Assembly: GCF_037975245.1 (NCBI RefSeq)
Contig: NC_092566.1
Location: forward strand, 2,788,001-2,852,000
Reading direction: 5' to 3'
Length of the DNA: 64,000 nt
From: Apostichopus japonicus
Taxonomy: Eukaryota; Echinodermata; Holothuroidea; Aspidochirotida; Stichopodidae
Shown: positions 49,898 to 61,398 of the stretch, piece by piece
How positions within the stretch are numbered: the first letter of the stretch is position 1
Layout: each line of letters opens with the position of its first letter
The notes under the pieces: generated by a model
Told to the model about the DNA's origin: nothing
Databases searched by the model: none
Seen by the model: the letters and a program-made list of their open reading frames with translations, nothing else
Program-made: the position numbers and the translations under genes

Positions 49898-49930
49898 CTT
49901 CCTTTTCTTTCGACTACGTGGTCTGCTCAT
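49898..49930 (-). CDS. Candidate alternative first coding exon 1c of the RhoGAP (NLS-like N-terminus)
   Basis: On the minus strand an ATG in a good start context (CACCATGA) opens 11 codons, MSRPRSRKKRK, followed directly by a GTAAAT donor. The exon is 33 nt and ends in phase 0, the phase needed by the exon 2 acceptor at 22023. The peptide is a compact basic cluster resembling a monopartite nuclear localisation signal. Used with exons 2-6 it would give a protein of about 614 residues. The intron would be nearly 28 kb. This is inferred from frame, splice phase and start context only; short ATG-to-GT stretches also occur by chance, so confidence is moderate. Confidence 0.4.
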
Positions 49931-51144
49931 GGTGTTGCAAAGTTTGAATCTACTCCCTCCCACACATACAACGCGACTCATAGTTGATACACAGATGCAT
50001 TCATAGCTTACACCAGAAGCGAAATAAAGTATTAAAAACGTTTGCAATTTTAGATGATAAACGTTCGGGACAAATATATGTATCAGCGTGAAAAACTTAC
50101 CCACTTGAGTTGATATCTGCATAGACTGCAGTATATAGGAGTGTGAGAGAAAAGTGTTTGTCTGTACTCCAGCTAGGCCATATTGATCATCCAACTATCT
50201 GGGCTCTGCAAAAAAAAGTTATTTGCTCAGCTGGGGAGAGGAAATAAGAATTGATACCGGGAGTAGTCTCAGGTGCTGGCACTGTATTTCACTATACCAT
50301 CAATGCAGAGTATATATGACTATATCCTGTACGCAAAGAATGGAAGAAAAATCAGATGGGTTGTTGGCTGAATAACGAGCAGACGGACTCCTGAGATGGC
50401 AGCTATCAGAGATTGATGACAAGGGCGGTAGTAGTAGTAGTAGCTGGAGTTCTATCCTATGGAAGAGACCAAAGAGAACATATTTTGATTTTTTGACAAA
50501 ATAAATACAAGTAGTAAGTGATGGTTTATGGTTTACCCACCTCACAGTTCAGCAGTCAGGTCAAAGAAACGATACAATGCACTAAGAAAGCAGCAACAAA
50601 AATGTCACAAGTTCTGTTATTTTCAATTTTGTTTTATAGTCTTGCTGTATACTGCACACCATTTCCTTCTTTCTATAATGTATTAGTATCAACTGAAACT
50701 ATCATGAGTATCTGTATACAGCATAAAAAAGGAATGATTTGAAGTTAGAGGTTGATTTCACCCAGCATTTTTAACCAATTTAGTACTTGAAACAAAATAT
50801 ATGAGGGAAGTACTGTATCAGATGATGAGCTTGTGGAATTTAATTCTACTCCGGAGGTGAAATCAGCCGGCCAAGTGGCTGAATGATTCCTAGCCAAATT
50901 TCATATGAGAGTAATTTAATATAACACTGCAGACATGATTACAAGAACTTTTGAACATTGTTGAATTCACCGGATTAGTATTCAAATTACCCCACTCATG
51001 TACAGTAGTAGGTCTGTTAAATGTCCAAATAACAAGTATCATAACTTTATGTAGGCTTTATCTAAGTGAGTCATAATAGAGCAGAATATGCTAGAAATAT
51101 CAAACTTGTAGTAGGAATTTTGCAAAGGGTCATATTGACAGTAC

Positions 51145-51970
51145 TGTAAAGTACTGTACTTAACTATACTAGATACTATATTAGATACTGTACTATACTA
51201 GATACTGTACTATACTAGATATTGTATACTAGATACTATACTATATTGGACACTATACTATACTAGATAATATATATCCTAGATACTATACTAGATACTA
51301 TACTATACTATACTATACTAGATACTATACTACATACAATCCTAGATACTATACTTGATATTATCATGATACTACCTTAGATACTATACTAGATAATATA
51401 CAAGATACTATACTAGATAATATACTAGACTATACTATCCTAGATACTATACTATACTAGACACTATCCTAGATACTATCCTAGATACCATAGTATACTA
51501 AATACTATACTAGACACTATACTAGATATTAAACTATACTAGATACTATACTAGATACAATACTACACTAGATAATACTAAACTAGATAGACCTTACTAC
51601 AGTAATTACTATACTATTGACTATCTAGATACTATATTATTGACTCTCTAGATACTATACTAGATACTATATACTATACTATACTATACTAGATACTATA
51701 CTTGATACTGTACTATACATAATACTATACTAGATACTATACTAGACACTACAGATACAAGATATTATACTATACTAGATACTATACTATACTAGATACT
51801 ATACTTGATACTATACATGATACTATACTATACATTATACTATATTATACTAGATACTTTACTTGATACTATACTAAATACTATACTAGATACTATACTA
51901 TACTAGATAATACTATACTAGATACATTACTAATTACTATATTATATACTAGATACTATACAATACAGTG
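51145..51970 (+). repeat. TA-rich tandem array, CTAGATACTATA-type unit (~800 bp)
   Basis: Irregular repeats of ACTATACTAGATACTAT with TACTATACTATA insertions and decay. Units are themselves close to inverted repeats (TATAGTATCTAGTATAG), so strong secondary structure is likely. Confidence 0.95.
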
Positions 51971-51999
51971 TAAAACCAGAAGCAGTTTCTTAATTGCAG

Positions 52000-54900
52000 A
52001 CTTACATACAGATTGGATAAACCTATAGATTATGAAATAAAAATGTAAATTTTATGATTTCAGCAAATTTAACAAAGATAATCTGCACAAAAAAAGATTC
52101 AAAGAATTTAAATAATAAATAACTGTATACACTAGATCTTTGAAATTTGCTTCCTATTCATTAATATCATGGTTCTCTCCCTTTTATTTATTTATTTTGT
52201 TATTTTTTTGCAAATGTAGGCCTATACATGTGTTAGTATATGAAATGCTAAATCGTACTGTCCATATCAGCCAAGACTTTACAAAATTTGCTAGTATATA
52301 CTTTGCTTTCACATGACATTTGTAACAGAAAAGATGTACACACAAACTTTGTTAAGTGAAACTACAACCATTATATGGTCCCATGATACATTGTAAACTA
52401 AGTTGACATACAACCACACTGTTACAACAATCAAGGGTAATAACCTGCACAATATTACACAAGTAATTTAATTTCAGGCCTAATACAATGTGCATTTCAC
52501 CAATATACAGTAGCACAGGTACCATTGAACAATTTGATAAAAAAAAATATTGCCGTGGAAACAGCCAGAACAGGAAGTGAAGGCCGGAAGTACCACCAAT
52601 TCCCAATTCCTGAGCCAGCAAATTTTGTCTATTCTCTTTGTAATCCTTTAAATATGAAGAAACTTATTCTATCTAGTAGATACACACATGTATGTATTTA
52701 TATTTCAAAGTTCAATCAAACTTTTTCAAGCATGCAACAGTGGGTAACAATTATGGCTTTTTCTGGGGTCAGAACCACAGTGAAACCATTGATGTCTTCC
52801 AAAGGCCTTTTGGTGCCTTCCAGAAAAGAAATAAAGAAAGGATACAATGTACTTAGTTTACCTACAGCACTTCAATTGAGTGACCTTCGTGTCATGCCAT
52901 GCAAAGTTAATTTTTATTGCTTTTGGTACAGTGCAACATTGTGAGACCATTTCAGACGACCAAACTACATACAGTATTTACCTTCAGTGGGACAACCGAG
53001 TTATCTGTGCAGTACAAACACTTAGTCTCATCTTCCATTTAACATTGCCATTTTACATTGGACAGTGTAACTACACTGTTAGTAGTAGGATTCGGAAAGT
53101 GTTAAAGAGTTTTTGCGGGTAGCATGGTTTTGATAAATAATCAACATTATACTGGGTAGTTTTTTTATATTTTATTTGATACAAAATCCCATTTGAGTAT
53201 GATGCCAAGCAATCAAGTAAAAGTTAAAAGTTTGAAAATTTCTCTTTATGTACAATTACTAATTAAAGTGCTCAGAAGGAGTTATGACATATTCCAGGCA
53301 TCATTTGCAACAATGAACTCCCTTTGATGCTTTTGACCTTTGAAATCATCAGTCACTACATGGCAAACACCACAGCTTTGGAACATCAAGTCAAAACTAA
53401 AATATTGTTACTAATTGGGCACTGACATTAATTGACATTTTGAGGTATGATTTATAAGAGCTGAACTAAACTTTGGAAACACATTCCATCTATAAATCTT
53501 GCCCCTAGGTAATTTGAGACATGTTTTACATGCACATATAAATCTCAATATTTTGGTTAAACCTGTTTTTTGTGAACTTATGTCCATAGACATTCACTAT
53601 GGCATTTCAGTATGTAGCACCTACACCCGCTTTTGTGGTTTCGAAGTTTGCAACAGATTAAAATTGATCTCTACAAATTTGACTTTTTCATTTAGTGACC
53701 ACAGCAAACGGTATGTGATGTGTAATTCTTCAGTGTGTCTTGATGCGGTATTGATCCAGTTAGTCACTGTGTGGTAATGGTGAGTAGCAGAACTGCCTTG
53801 TGGGTGTCAGTATTAACGAGCAGATACTGTACAGCGTGACAACTACTGAGGTGAAGCTGAAACACCTTACCTCAAATGCTCTACTCACAGTACTTTCTTA
53901 TACAACATGTTACTTGCCTTTAATTACTGAGTTACTTTTTATTTCTTTTCTGGCATTAAATGTTAACTTAGGTTACATTTTAAGAAAAGTTCCTAAGAAA
54001 GAGTCTGGGCCTGAAGACCAAACAACTTGATCCCCCCCCCCACCCCTTCAACCTCAGTCCCCTGACATCAAGACCGTAACCCATAAAGACAATATGGCAT
54101 CCAGTGAAGTATTACATGTTCCCTCCAAAGGGAATAAATAACAAACAACTTCCTGGTTAAAAGTTGGTGAGGATTAAGTCACAGCAGTGTTGCACATTTA
54201 ATGCCCATTTCAGAAGGTGGACTATACCGGACCATACTTCTATAGGCAATAAATCATCACTTTACACGGTAGTGGAACATAAATGTATTGCTGTGTAAGA
54301 ACCAAGGGGCATCATGTTACCAAGGAGACTTGGAAAGGTACAACTGACATGGTATAAAATGGCTAGTACAAATGTTTATTAAGCTATGTAGACCTACACT
54401 ATATTAAGTTATTAACCTTACTTTAATAATAGGGTCACACTGCCATGGTATACATCACTTAAATGTATACACAGAGGTGGTCTTTGTACCCAGAGTCCTA
54501 GAAGAACCATTGTTATAACCTTTTACTTTTTATGCTTTTTGTTTTGTTATTTTCTTAAACATGTTAACTAATATTTTTACTTTTTCTTTTTATGACTTCC
54601 TTTTGCTTTCCTAAAAGTTGCTTGAAATTTATTTGAAATAAACTGACATCAAAATGAAATAGTAAGTAAACCTCCTGTTAGTCTTGGGATAATGTTGGCT
54701 ATTGGGTCATTCATAAAAGTTATCCAATTTAATATTATATACTGACTGAAAGTGTACACTGTCAAAGCAGTGCTTACTGAATATATGTACAATATTAAAA
54801 TCAGTGTTGAACTGCTCTGAAAATTGCATGAAATCTTTATAATTAAAGTACTTTTCAGCATCATTACTTATAACTAGATTAACATGGTTATTTCAGCAGT

Positions 54901-55255
54901 TGCATAATTATTTTGGTTACAACTTGACAAGTTATGACTATCTAACAATACAATTGCAGGCAATACAAGATCATCTTTAACGTTAATGTTTTGAGGGTTC
55001 CAGTTGCTTATATAACGAAAAATGAGCCTACTTCTTCAAAGAAAAATTGGGCCCTGATGCCAGGACGTAACATAGGATATAAAACGGTGAAAGTTAGAAT
55101 TAATTAATACAATTATTGCTATCAGTTAGGTCCTACCTCAGCATTATTTATACCATACACCTGTATCAATAGTAGGCTTAACAAGACTTTCAATGCAACA
55201 CGTTAACTGGAAAGAAAGAAAGACCCTCTGGCATACAGCCTACAGGTATTGGTAC
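52000..55255. other. No recognisable feature
   Basis: AT-rich. Several 70-140-codon frames lack family similarity, splice support or coding-like composition. Confidence 0.4.
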
Positions 55256-55260
55256 ATGCC

Positions 55261-55629
55261 TTGAAGGGTGTGAAGACTTGCGCAAAAAGAAACGTCTCAT
55301 GCAGGTAATCTGACCTACTTTCGAATGAGGTGTAACAGAAGTGTTAGACACCACCATCTATCCCAGAAAATACACACACAGCTTGCTAGCGTCAGTAATT
55401 AGACACTAGTGTACAGTCAGTACATACAGCTGCGGTCAATACCCACAGCACAGTGTACAAACGATACAGCGATGGACATCTCAGGTCCAGCTAGAGATAA
55501 CAAGGTATCACGTTTGATTACTGTCTGCATTTCGTTGGGACAAGAGAAAAACTTCACTTGCAAGCAACGGAAATTTAACTTTTTAAAGATGGCGGCACGC
55601 TGTTTGGGGCAAGTCTTCAATGACTTTAA
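55261..55629 (+). mobile_element. TTAA-flanked MITE, copy 4 (369 bp)
   Basis: The left end is TTGAAGGGTGTGAAGACT (one change in TTAA) and the right end GTCTTCAATGACTTTAA. Interior as in copies 1 and 2. Small open frames on both strands (for example MYSQYIQLRS) are shared between copies because the repeat is shared, not because they are genes. Confidence 0.8.
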
Positions 55630-57884
55630 AGTAATTGGTATCAAGTTCATGGCACTGGCTCCATGATCATGAAAAACTGCTGTGTAACGACTGTCGCAAG
55701 TCAAATGTGAAATCCGCCGCACAATAGTAGATCTTAATTCTAAGTTAGGCAACTGTAAGTCCTTAAAGTTACTTAGTTGCGTGCGAACAAATACTGGCTA
55801 ATATAGAAAACGGTCTAGGCCTAAGTTAGGTCAAAGTTAAACGGTAATAAAGACTAGGCCTAACTAGTATTTGATTTTGAGGGCAATGAGTTACCCAGAA
55901 CGCTGCTTGAAGAAAGAAGAAGGCAGTAAAATGATATTCCGATTTTTACCTGTATTATGTTTAGTTGACCCAAATATATCAAGGACCGGCTGGTTGTAGT
56001 TCACACGTTATGGTTGTTGTCTGACATTAATTTATGGTAGTTCATCGCGTATACTAGCCATATTTGAGTTAGCTTGGACCACTTCCGCAAAACCAACCAG
56101 GCATCCTTGTATCCTTGTTCCGCTTTTCATGCAGACTACAAACTTGTTATGGAACGCACACTATCTCCATATTCACGGTAGCTATTTCAACTACATGATG
56201 CACGGATCATCAAACTTGCCATTTCAGGTCAAGGAATTCAGAATAAAAAGTCGTGTTGGCCGTGTTTGTTCGCCCCCCCCCCCTCCTCCCACCTTTTTCC
56301 TTCTTTACTTTCAATCACGGTGGCCAAGGGAGTTGTGAACCCTAATTCTAACAATTCTATGAATGCATTTGCAAGTGGGGACGGGGTGGAGGAGAGGGGT
56401 GGGGGAGGGGCACTGAAATTGTTGGGATAAACGGTCAAATACACCTTCCTTGTCAGAAGTGATCGGATTAACCAATACTTGATAAACCTTTATACTTGTT
56501 TTGGCTTTTGCAGTAAGGCTTTATTTTTCACAAGACATTTCAGTTGGAAATGTCAAGTAATATGAAGATTGGGAATATCTAATATTTACACAATATTTTA
56601 ATGTATTCACCAATCTGAATTCACCACTAGATGGCATATAAGTTCATGGGATGCTTTCTAGGTCACCAGTAATAATTGCATCGAAATATGCTACAAACTC
56701 ATCTTAGTAATATTTGTATGTTCTCATCCGTCATGACACAATATGGTGGCACAATTCATGATCACATGGACGAATCACAGGTAGGCCTATGTATACGTGG
56801 CCAACGTGGGCAAAGGAAGTGCACCAAGATAGAACCTGTCCATTAATACCAAAGAACGTGATCCACTCTCAACCCAGTCCCCTTATAGCTCGAGACTGTA
56901 AGCCCGTGATCACGACGGTACGTGTTGCATCAACTATGGGGTAGTGTATCCACTGAGGGGTAGAGGTCAGTGGGTATATCACGAATACCTTCGAAGGGAA
57001 TAGATAGTGTACAACAATGAGATGATATTGATCGTGCGATCTACTTTTTATCTGAAAAAGAATAGGTATTAAACCGACATACTTAGCGTTTCATACATTT
57101 GCAAACGCGGAATTTCGTCATACCGCTGTAATACTTCATATGACAGTAAAGACGTTTACCGGCTTTGACATTTTAACTATGTAATTAATTAAGTATGAAC
57201 AGTGTATCGTTTTATTTACAAATTCCCAGGTACAGATATTCCGAGGCACGTATGAGAACGCATGCAACAGACTCTCCACAATAGTCACTTCACGAGAGCC
57301 AATAGATGGCGCCATACCACACTGTTTCAGCTGTGCATGTATCGCAAGGTCTGCTTTCAGGGGGTTGCAGGTTATTTCCCGGGGCAAACAATTATAAGGC
57401 CATACCCGAGTATCACCTTATTGTGACAGTTAGTAAGGATACCCAAACAAAAGAACACACTTCTTCCGCATATATAATTCACAAAGATGAACCGTACTTT
57501 GTTTGCCGTAGGTGTGGATAATTCGGCGCGAATATCTCTCCTTTCTTGACTCTTTTTTGTTTAACAATACCATCCATGTAAAAAGTACAGCTTTTGGTAT
57601 CTTTCCACTGTAGTTGTTTTCCTGGTTCCCACGCGATATTTATCACGTTGCAGCTTGGTAGCCAAACCGTGTTCGATTTTTTTTTTTCAAGTTTCCAACG
57701 GATATCACTAATTTGAAATATTTTGTCTTTAGAGTTAGCTGGCCTTGCAAAGTGAACTAGCATCCAGACAAAAGAAGAATACGTTGCTTACTTGTAGCGA
57801 TATATCCTGAACCGTTGGGGAAATGCTTCGAGGGTGGCAGTAAAATACTTGTTGAAGTTTCAACGTGAGTGACTTTCCTTGATG

Positions 57885-58030
57885 TGTCTTTCTACATAGA
57901 TTATACTGTGTAAAAGTAAGTTGGTCTGACTTTTCGATCCTTAAAGGATCTTCTTCAAAGGCTATGTGACAAGTAATTACATTAACAGACGGGACAAAAA
58001 CACGCACAGAATACAAACAGGTTAATGAGC
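57885..58030 (-). repeat. Dispersed repeat R, copy 3
   Basis: Minus strand translation LYSVRVFVPSVNVITCHIAF then EEDPLRIEKSDQLTFTQ parallels copy 1 (LYSVHVFVPSVTVTCHLAF...EEDPARIETSGQLTFTH). Confidence 0.6.
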
Positions 58031-58556
58031 AATTTTCCCCTCCAAACTTGACTTTCAGCGATATCCGTCGATTTGTACACAATCTGTTTTCTCGAGTTTA
58101 AACTCTAAGGCCTGGTGTTACTGTAACGATGACTTTATCTGTTGTATGCTTGAGTGTATCTCTCGCCCTTTCCCCGGGGGAAACTGTCCTATCTCACTTT
58201 TAGAGACAGTATCATAAATTAATCATTACGACATACGATTCATCATCGGAACGCTTCATTCGGCGTTCCATATTTCAAGTACATTTTCTGGAATACCTAT
58301 ACATTTCAAAATTATCGACGTGAAAATAACGACGATATGTATAGAAAATGAAAAGGAGAAATGTGTTGATTTTATCGTGTCCGATTGATATCATTGCACC
58401 TATTTCGACTGACAGATGTAAATGTAAGGTCACAATTGTCATTCGTTTCACCATGAAATCAATACAGACGTCATAGTTATTTTTAGGCATTTGTTCAGTT
58501 GCTATTTTGAAATGTTGACGTAGTAACGAAACAACAGCTGCTGACGTCCGTACACG

Positions 58557-58793
58557 TTACACACATAACGAACGCGTTGGATCTCTATATAACACTTGAC
58601 AGAAGTTGCAACGAATCAGTTCGAACCTGCGTGGCTTCTGTGGAGACCTGCCGTCTGAAAGTTCATCATGATGACGGACTGGAAGTGGGTGCTGTCGTTC
58701 TCCAAATAACATTAATTTGTCCAGATGCTTACTTCGTTCTCTTCCCTTCGTTTCAACGAAGGGAATATACCACCGGTCTTGACTTCTGTCCAT
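58557..58793 (-). CDS. Unrecognised open frame with strong start context
   Basis: ATG at 58793 has A at -3 and G at +4 and opens MDRSQDRWYIPFVETKGRER, staying open 78 codons. A GTAAGC donor inside (about 58730) would end a first exon in phase 1, so it would not fit exon 2 of the RhoGAP. No family recognised. A short hairpin (TTCCCTTCGTT / AACGAAGGGAA, 58742-58765) lies in it. It may be a start exon of an unknown gene or chance. Confidence 0.22.
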   Translation of the reverse strand: MDRSQDRWYIPFVETKGRERSKHLDKLMLFGERQHPLPVRHHDELSDGRSPQKPRRFELIRCNFCQVLYRDPTRSLCV

Positions 58794-58969
58794 CGTAGCG
58801 ACCCCGCTATCACAATTTTTGTGCTAGGGGTTGATGTTCAGATTTTCCAGGACCACCAAATTGTTCTCCGTGTTCACTATCTGTGTGTAAAATGAATTTA
58901 GTCACACAGGGAGTGGAACGGGTACATTTGTTGGTTCTGGGACAATTCATCAAATGCGACTCACACAAA

Positions 58970-59020
58970 ATGGCGGACAAAAACTGGAGGAAGTACATGT
59001 TACTTGTTAGGTCTGTATGA
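58970..59020 (+). CDS. Possible start exon, MADKNWRKYM..., divergent from 58793
   Basis: AAAATGGCGGAC is an excellent start context and gives MADKNWRKYMLLVRSV and stop, or a splice at TTAG|GTCTGT (weak donor). Only 16 codons and no downstream exon recognised. Confidence 0.2.
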   Translation: MADKNWRKYMLLVRSV

Positions 59021-60241
59021 AGTTGGACACGGCCTAGGCCTAAACATACGCCATTATAAGAAATTGTTTCATAGGTGATGGGTTAAGCTAGTTCTTTGCA
59101 GTTCAAACCAGTGAAGTCGTCAAGCAAGTATCTTAATTCTTTTGACTCTGTACTAGCAAATTCCACATAATCATCATGCTTTTCAGTATAGTTTCTATCC
59201 TATGACTATATAAGACTGGAATACGCAATCCTTGGCCGTTAAAGAGAGCCCTAGTTTTGAGGTGTAATTAAATCAAGATTGCCACGCATTGTTACTAGCA
59301 CTGCTGCGTGGCGTACCAACATCCTCGTTGTGACACCCAATATGGGTTTTGAACGAGTACCTAACAGAAGCAGTTCCGTAATGTTTGATACTTGTCTGAT
59401 CATGCAGTTAGTTACCGGTACCGTTCGATTCATCTCCATTCCTTGCAAAATTTAATTTTTCCATAGCTTACATCGGATTCAATATTATTGAAGAGTTTGA
59501 ACTGGCAAGTATCACCCATTTTAAAATAATTAACTAGCTTTATAAATGATTTAAACCACATGCTAATCTATATTTTACTTGTACAACAATATGTTTGAAT
59601 TGAATATTTTCCTTAGAAGTATCTGCACTTAAAGTGACTCAGTTGTGGTGCATTCTACTATAACAAAAGACATGAGTGTATTAATAATTTACTTGTGTGG
59701 CCTCAAATCAGTTATCAACATCCTGTTGTAATACAATTTACAAACCGTACGACAGCGCAGGACTAAAACAAATAATTTGAAGACTTCTCTCTATCTTTCC
59801 TTTGAACAAAAATAGCTATTGAGTTGATATAAGAAAGCCAACCTGGGAATCTTTCACTGGACAGTGTTGGTTTGAAAGTAGCTGGGCAAATTAACATCAC
59901 TTGAGTAGTCTTTTGTGAAAGACACAATGTAGGACAATTCCAGTTGGGTTTACTTTCTGTTCCTATGGTTACGTCACTTAAGTTCCTGACGTGCGTCATA
60001 ATTTATGCTATTCAGCAAATACAGTGGAGCTTGAATCAATAATCTCTTGTGCTCCCGAATCAAGTTGATCATCTAGTGACTAGACAAAGTCTTGGAAGTG
60101 GTGAAAATTTTGCAGGAAGCTCACCTACCTAAGTACTTCCCTTACTTGATCAATGCTTTTGATTGCAAAGTTTTTGCATGGATCGCACAGTGACTTAACA
60201 GTGCATATTCATTGAGGGATACTTGATGATAGTATTACAAT

Positions 60242-60864
60242 CAAGGGCGGCGGAACCGGGGGCACGTGCCCCCCCACTTTTCCTCAGGTTAAAAATTTGC
60301 CCTTTTTCTACATAAAATTGAGGTGTCTCAAGTTAGCAAGAGGCCAGGGAACCAGAATGAACACTCGGGAAGGGCCGTTTCCAGCCATCTGAGGGGTTTG
60401 TAAAACCAAAAAATTTCTTGTACGCTCCGCGCCAACCGATGGTGGCGCTCCGCTCAGATAGTCGTGCATACAACTTTGCAAATCCTGGCTACACCCCTGA
60501 CTTTTAATGAATTTCTGTGGGTCAAACTCAAAGCTATTTTGAATGGAAAATATTTGTTAAGATATTGACAAGAAATAAACTTTAATTCGGAAGATTCCTA
60601 CATTAGCAACTAGCATGATTTCACCTCATTTTGTCTCAAAAGAAAACTTGTTCCTTGTTTCCCAATTTGCACATTGGATATTGCAGTGCTAGTATGCATA
60701 TTTACCTTGAGGGTTGATGGAGTGATGTGTATACGCAAATAAGATACTACAATAAGAGTTATAAAGGGTACAAAATATAAGGCTGCATCAGTCCAATCGA
60801 ATTTTTGCAAAGTGCCCTTTGATGTCGGTGCCCCCCCAGATTAAAAGTGCTTCCGCCGCCCTTG
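60242..60864. mobile_element. hAT-like nonautonomous element C (623 bp) with 8-bp target duplication
   Basis: Terminal inverted repeats of 14 perfect bp, CAAGGGCGGCGGAA and its complement, are flanked by ATTACAAT on both sides (60234-60241 and 60865-60872). The interior at about 60345-60500 resembles MITE B (CGTTTCCAGCCATCTG, TTTCTTGTACGCTCCG). No transposase coding sequence is visible; a short minus-strand frame inside is not convincing. Confidence 0.85.
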
Positions 60865-61380
60865 ATTACAATTGGTCTAGAACCCTTCCATGGTAACAAG
60901 GTCAACGTTACTTTGACTTATAACACTGAATTTCAAATTACATTGCTCTGCGAAAGAAGCAAGAAGTTGCTCACTACTGTTTGCATGCCTGATGAGAATC
61001 GGGGGAGGGGCCACAGTCCCAGGTGTTGATAAGTGTAGTCAAACATTCTATAGTCTCTGCATTGTCTCACATTTTATTTACTATTAACCTTTAAGTTCCT
61101 AGCTATATTATATTTTGTATGAGGAATGCAGTTTGTGGATGAGTTAAGTGTCTTTTGTAACAGCTCAGATGCTTCAGACTATTGTTAGGTTAATCAGGTT
61201 GTATTGTTAGTGTGTTACCTTTAAATATCTTGTTTGCTGTATAAATGTACTGTACAGTTTTTCCTCAGTCTCTGTTATACTCTTTTAAAGAGAACAAGTT
61301 TTGTGATGAAGCAAGCTGTAAATGTCTCATGCGTATTCTCTAGCTATGCTATCTCTTACACCATGGTGCATTAAGTGGTT

Positions 61381-61398
61381 GGGGGGGGGGGGGCGGGG
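61381..61398 (+). repeat. Poly-G tract
   Basis: Thirteen G then CGGGG. Possible G-quadruplex former; may also be length-variable in the assembly. Confidence 0.8.

Noticed and set aside
55409-55752. Frames MYSQYIQLRS... and relatives at 31956 and 35051
   Set aside because: Copies of a TTAA-flanked MITE with no coding role; the frames run through the inverted ends.
57479-57763. 95-codon minus-strand frame with protein-like composition (MLVHFARPANSKDK...)
   Set aside because: No recognised family, no clear splice sites and no neighbouring exon; chance or an old element cannot be excluded.
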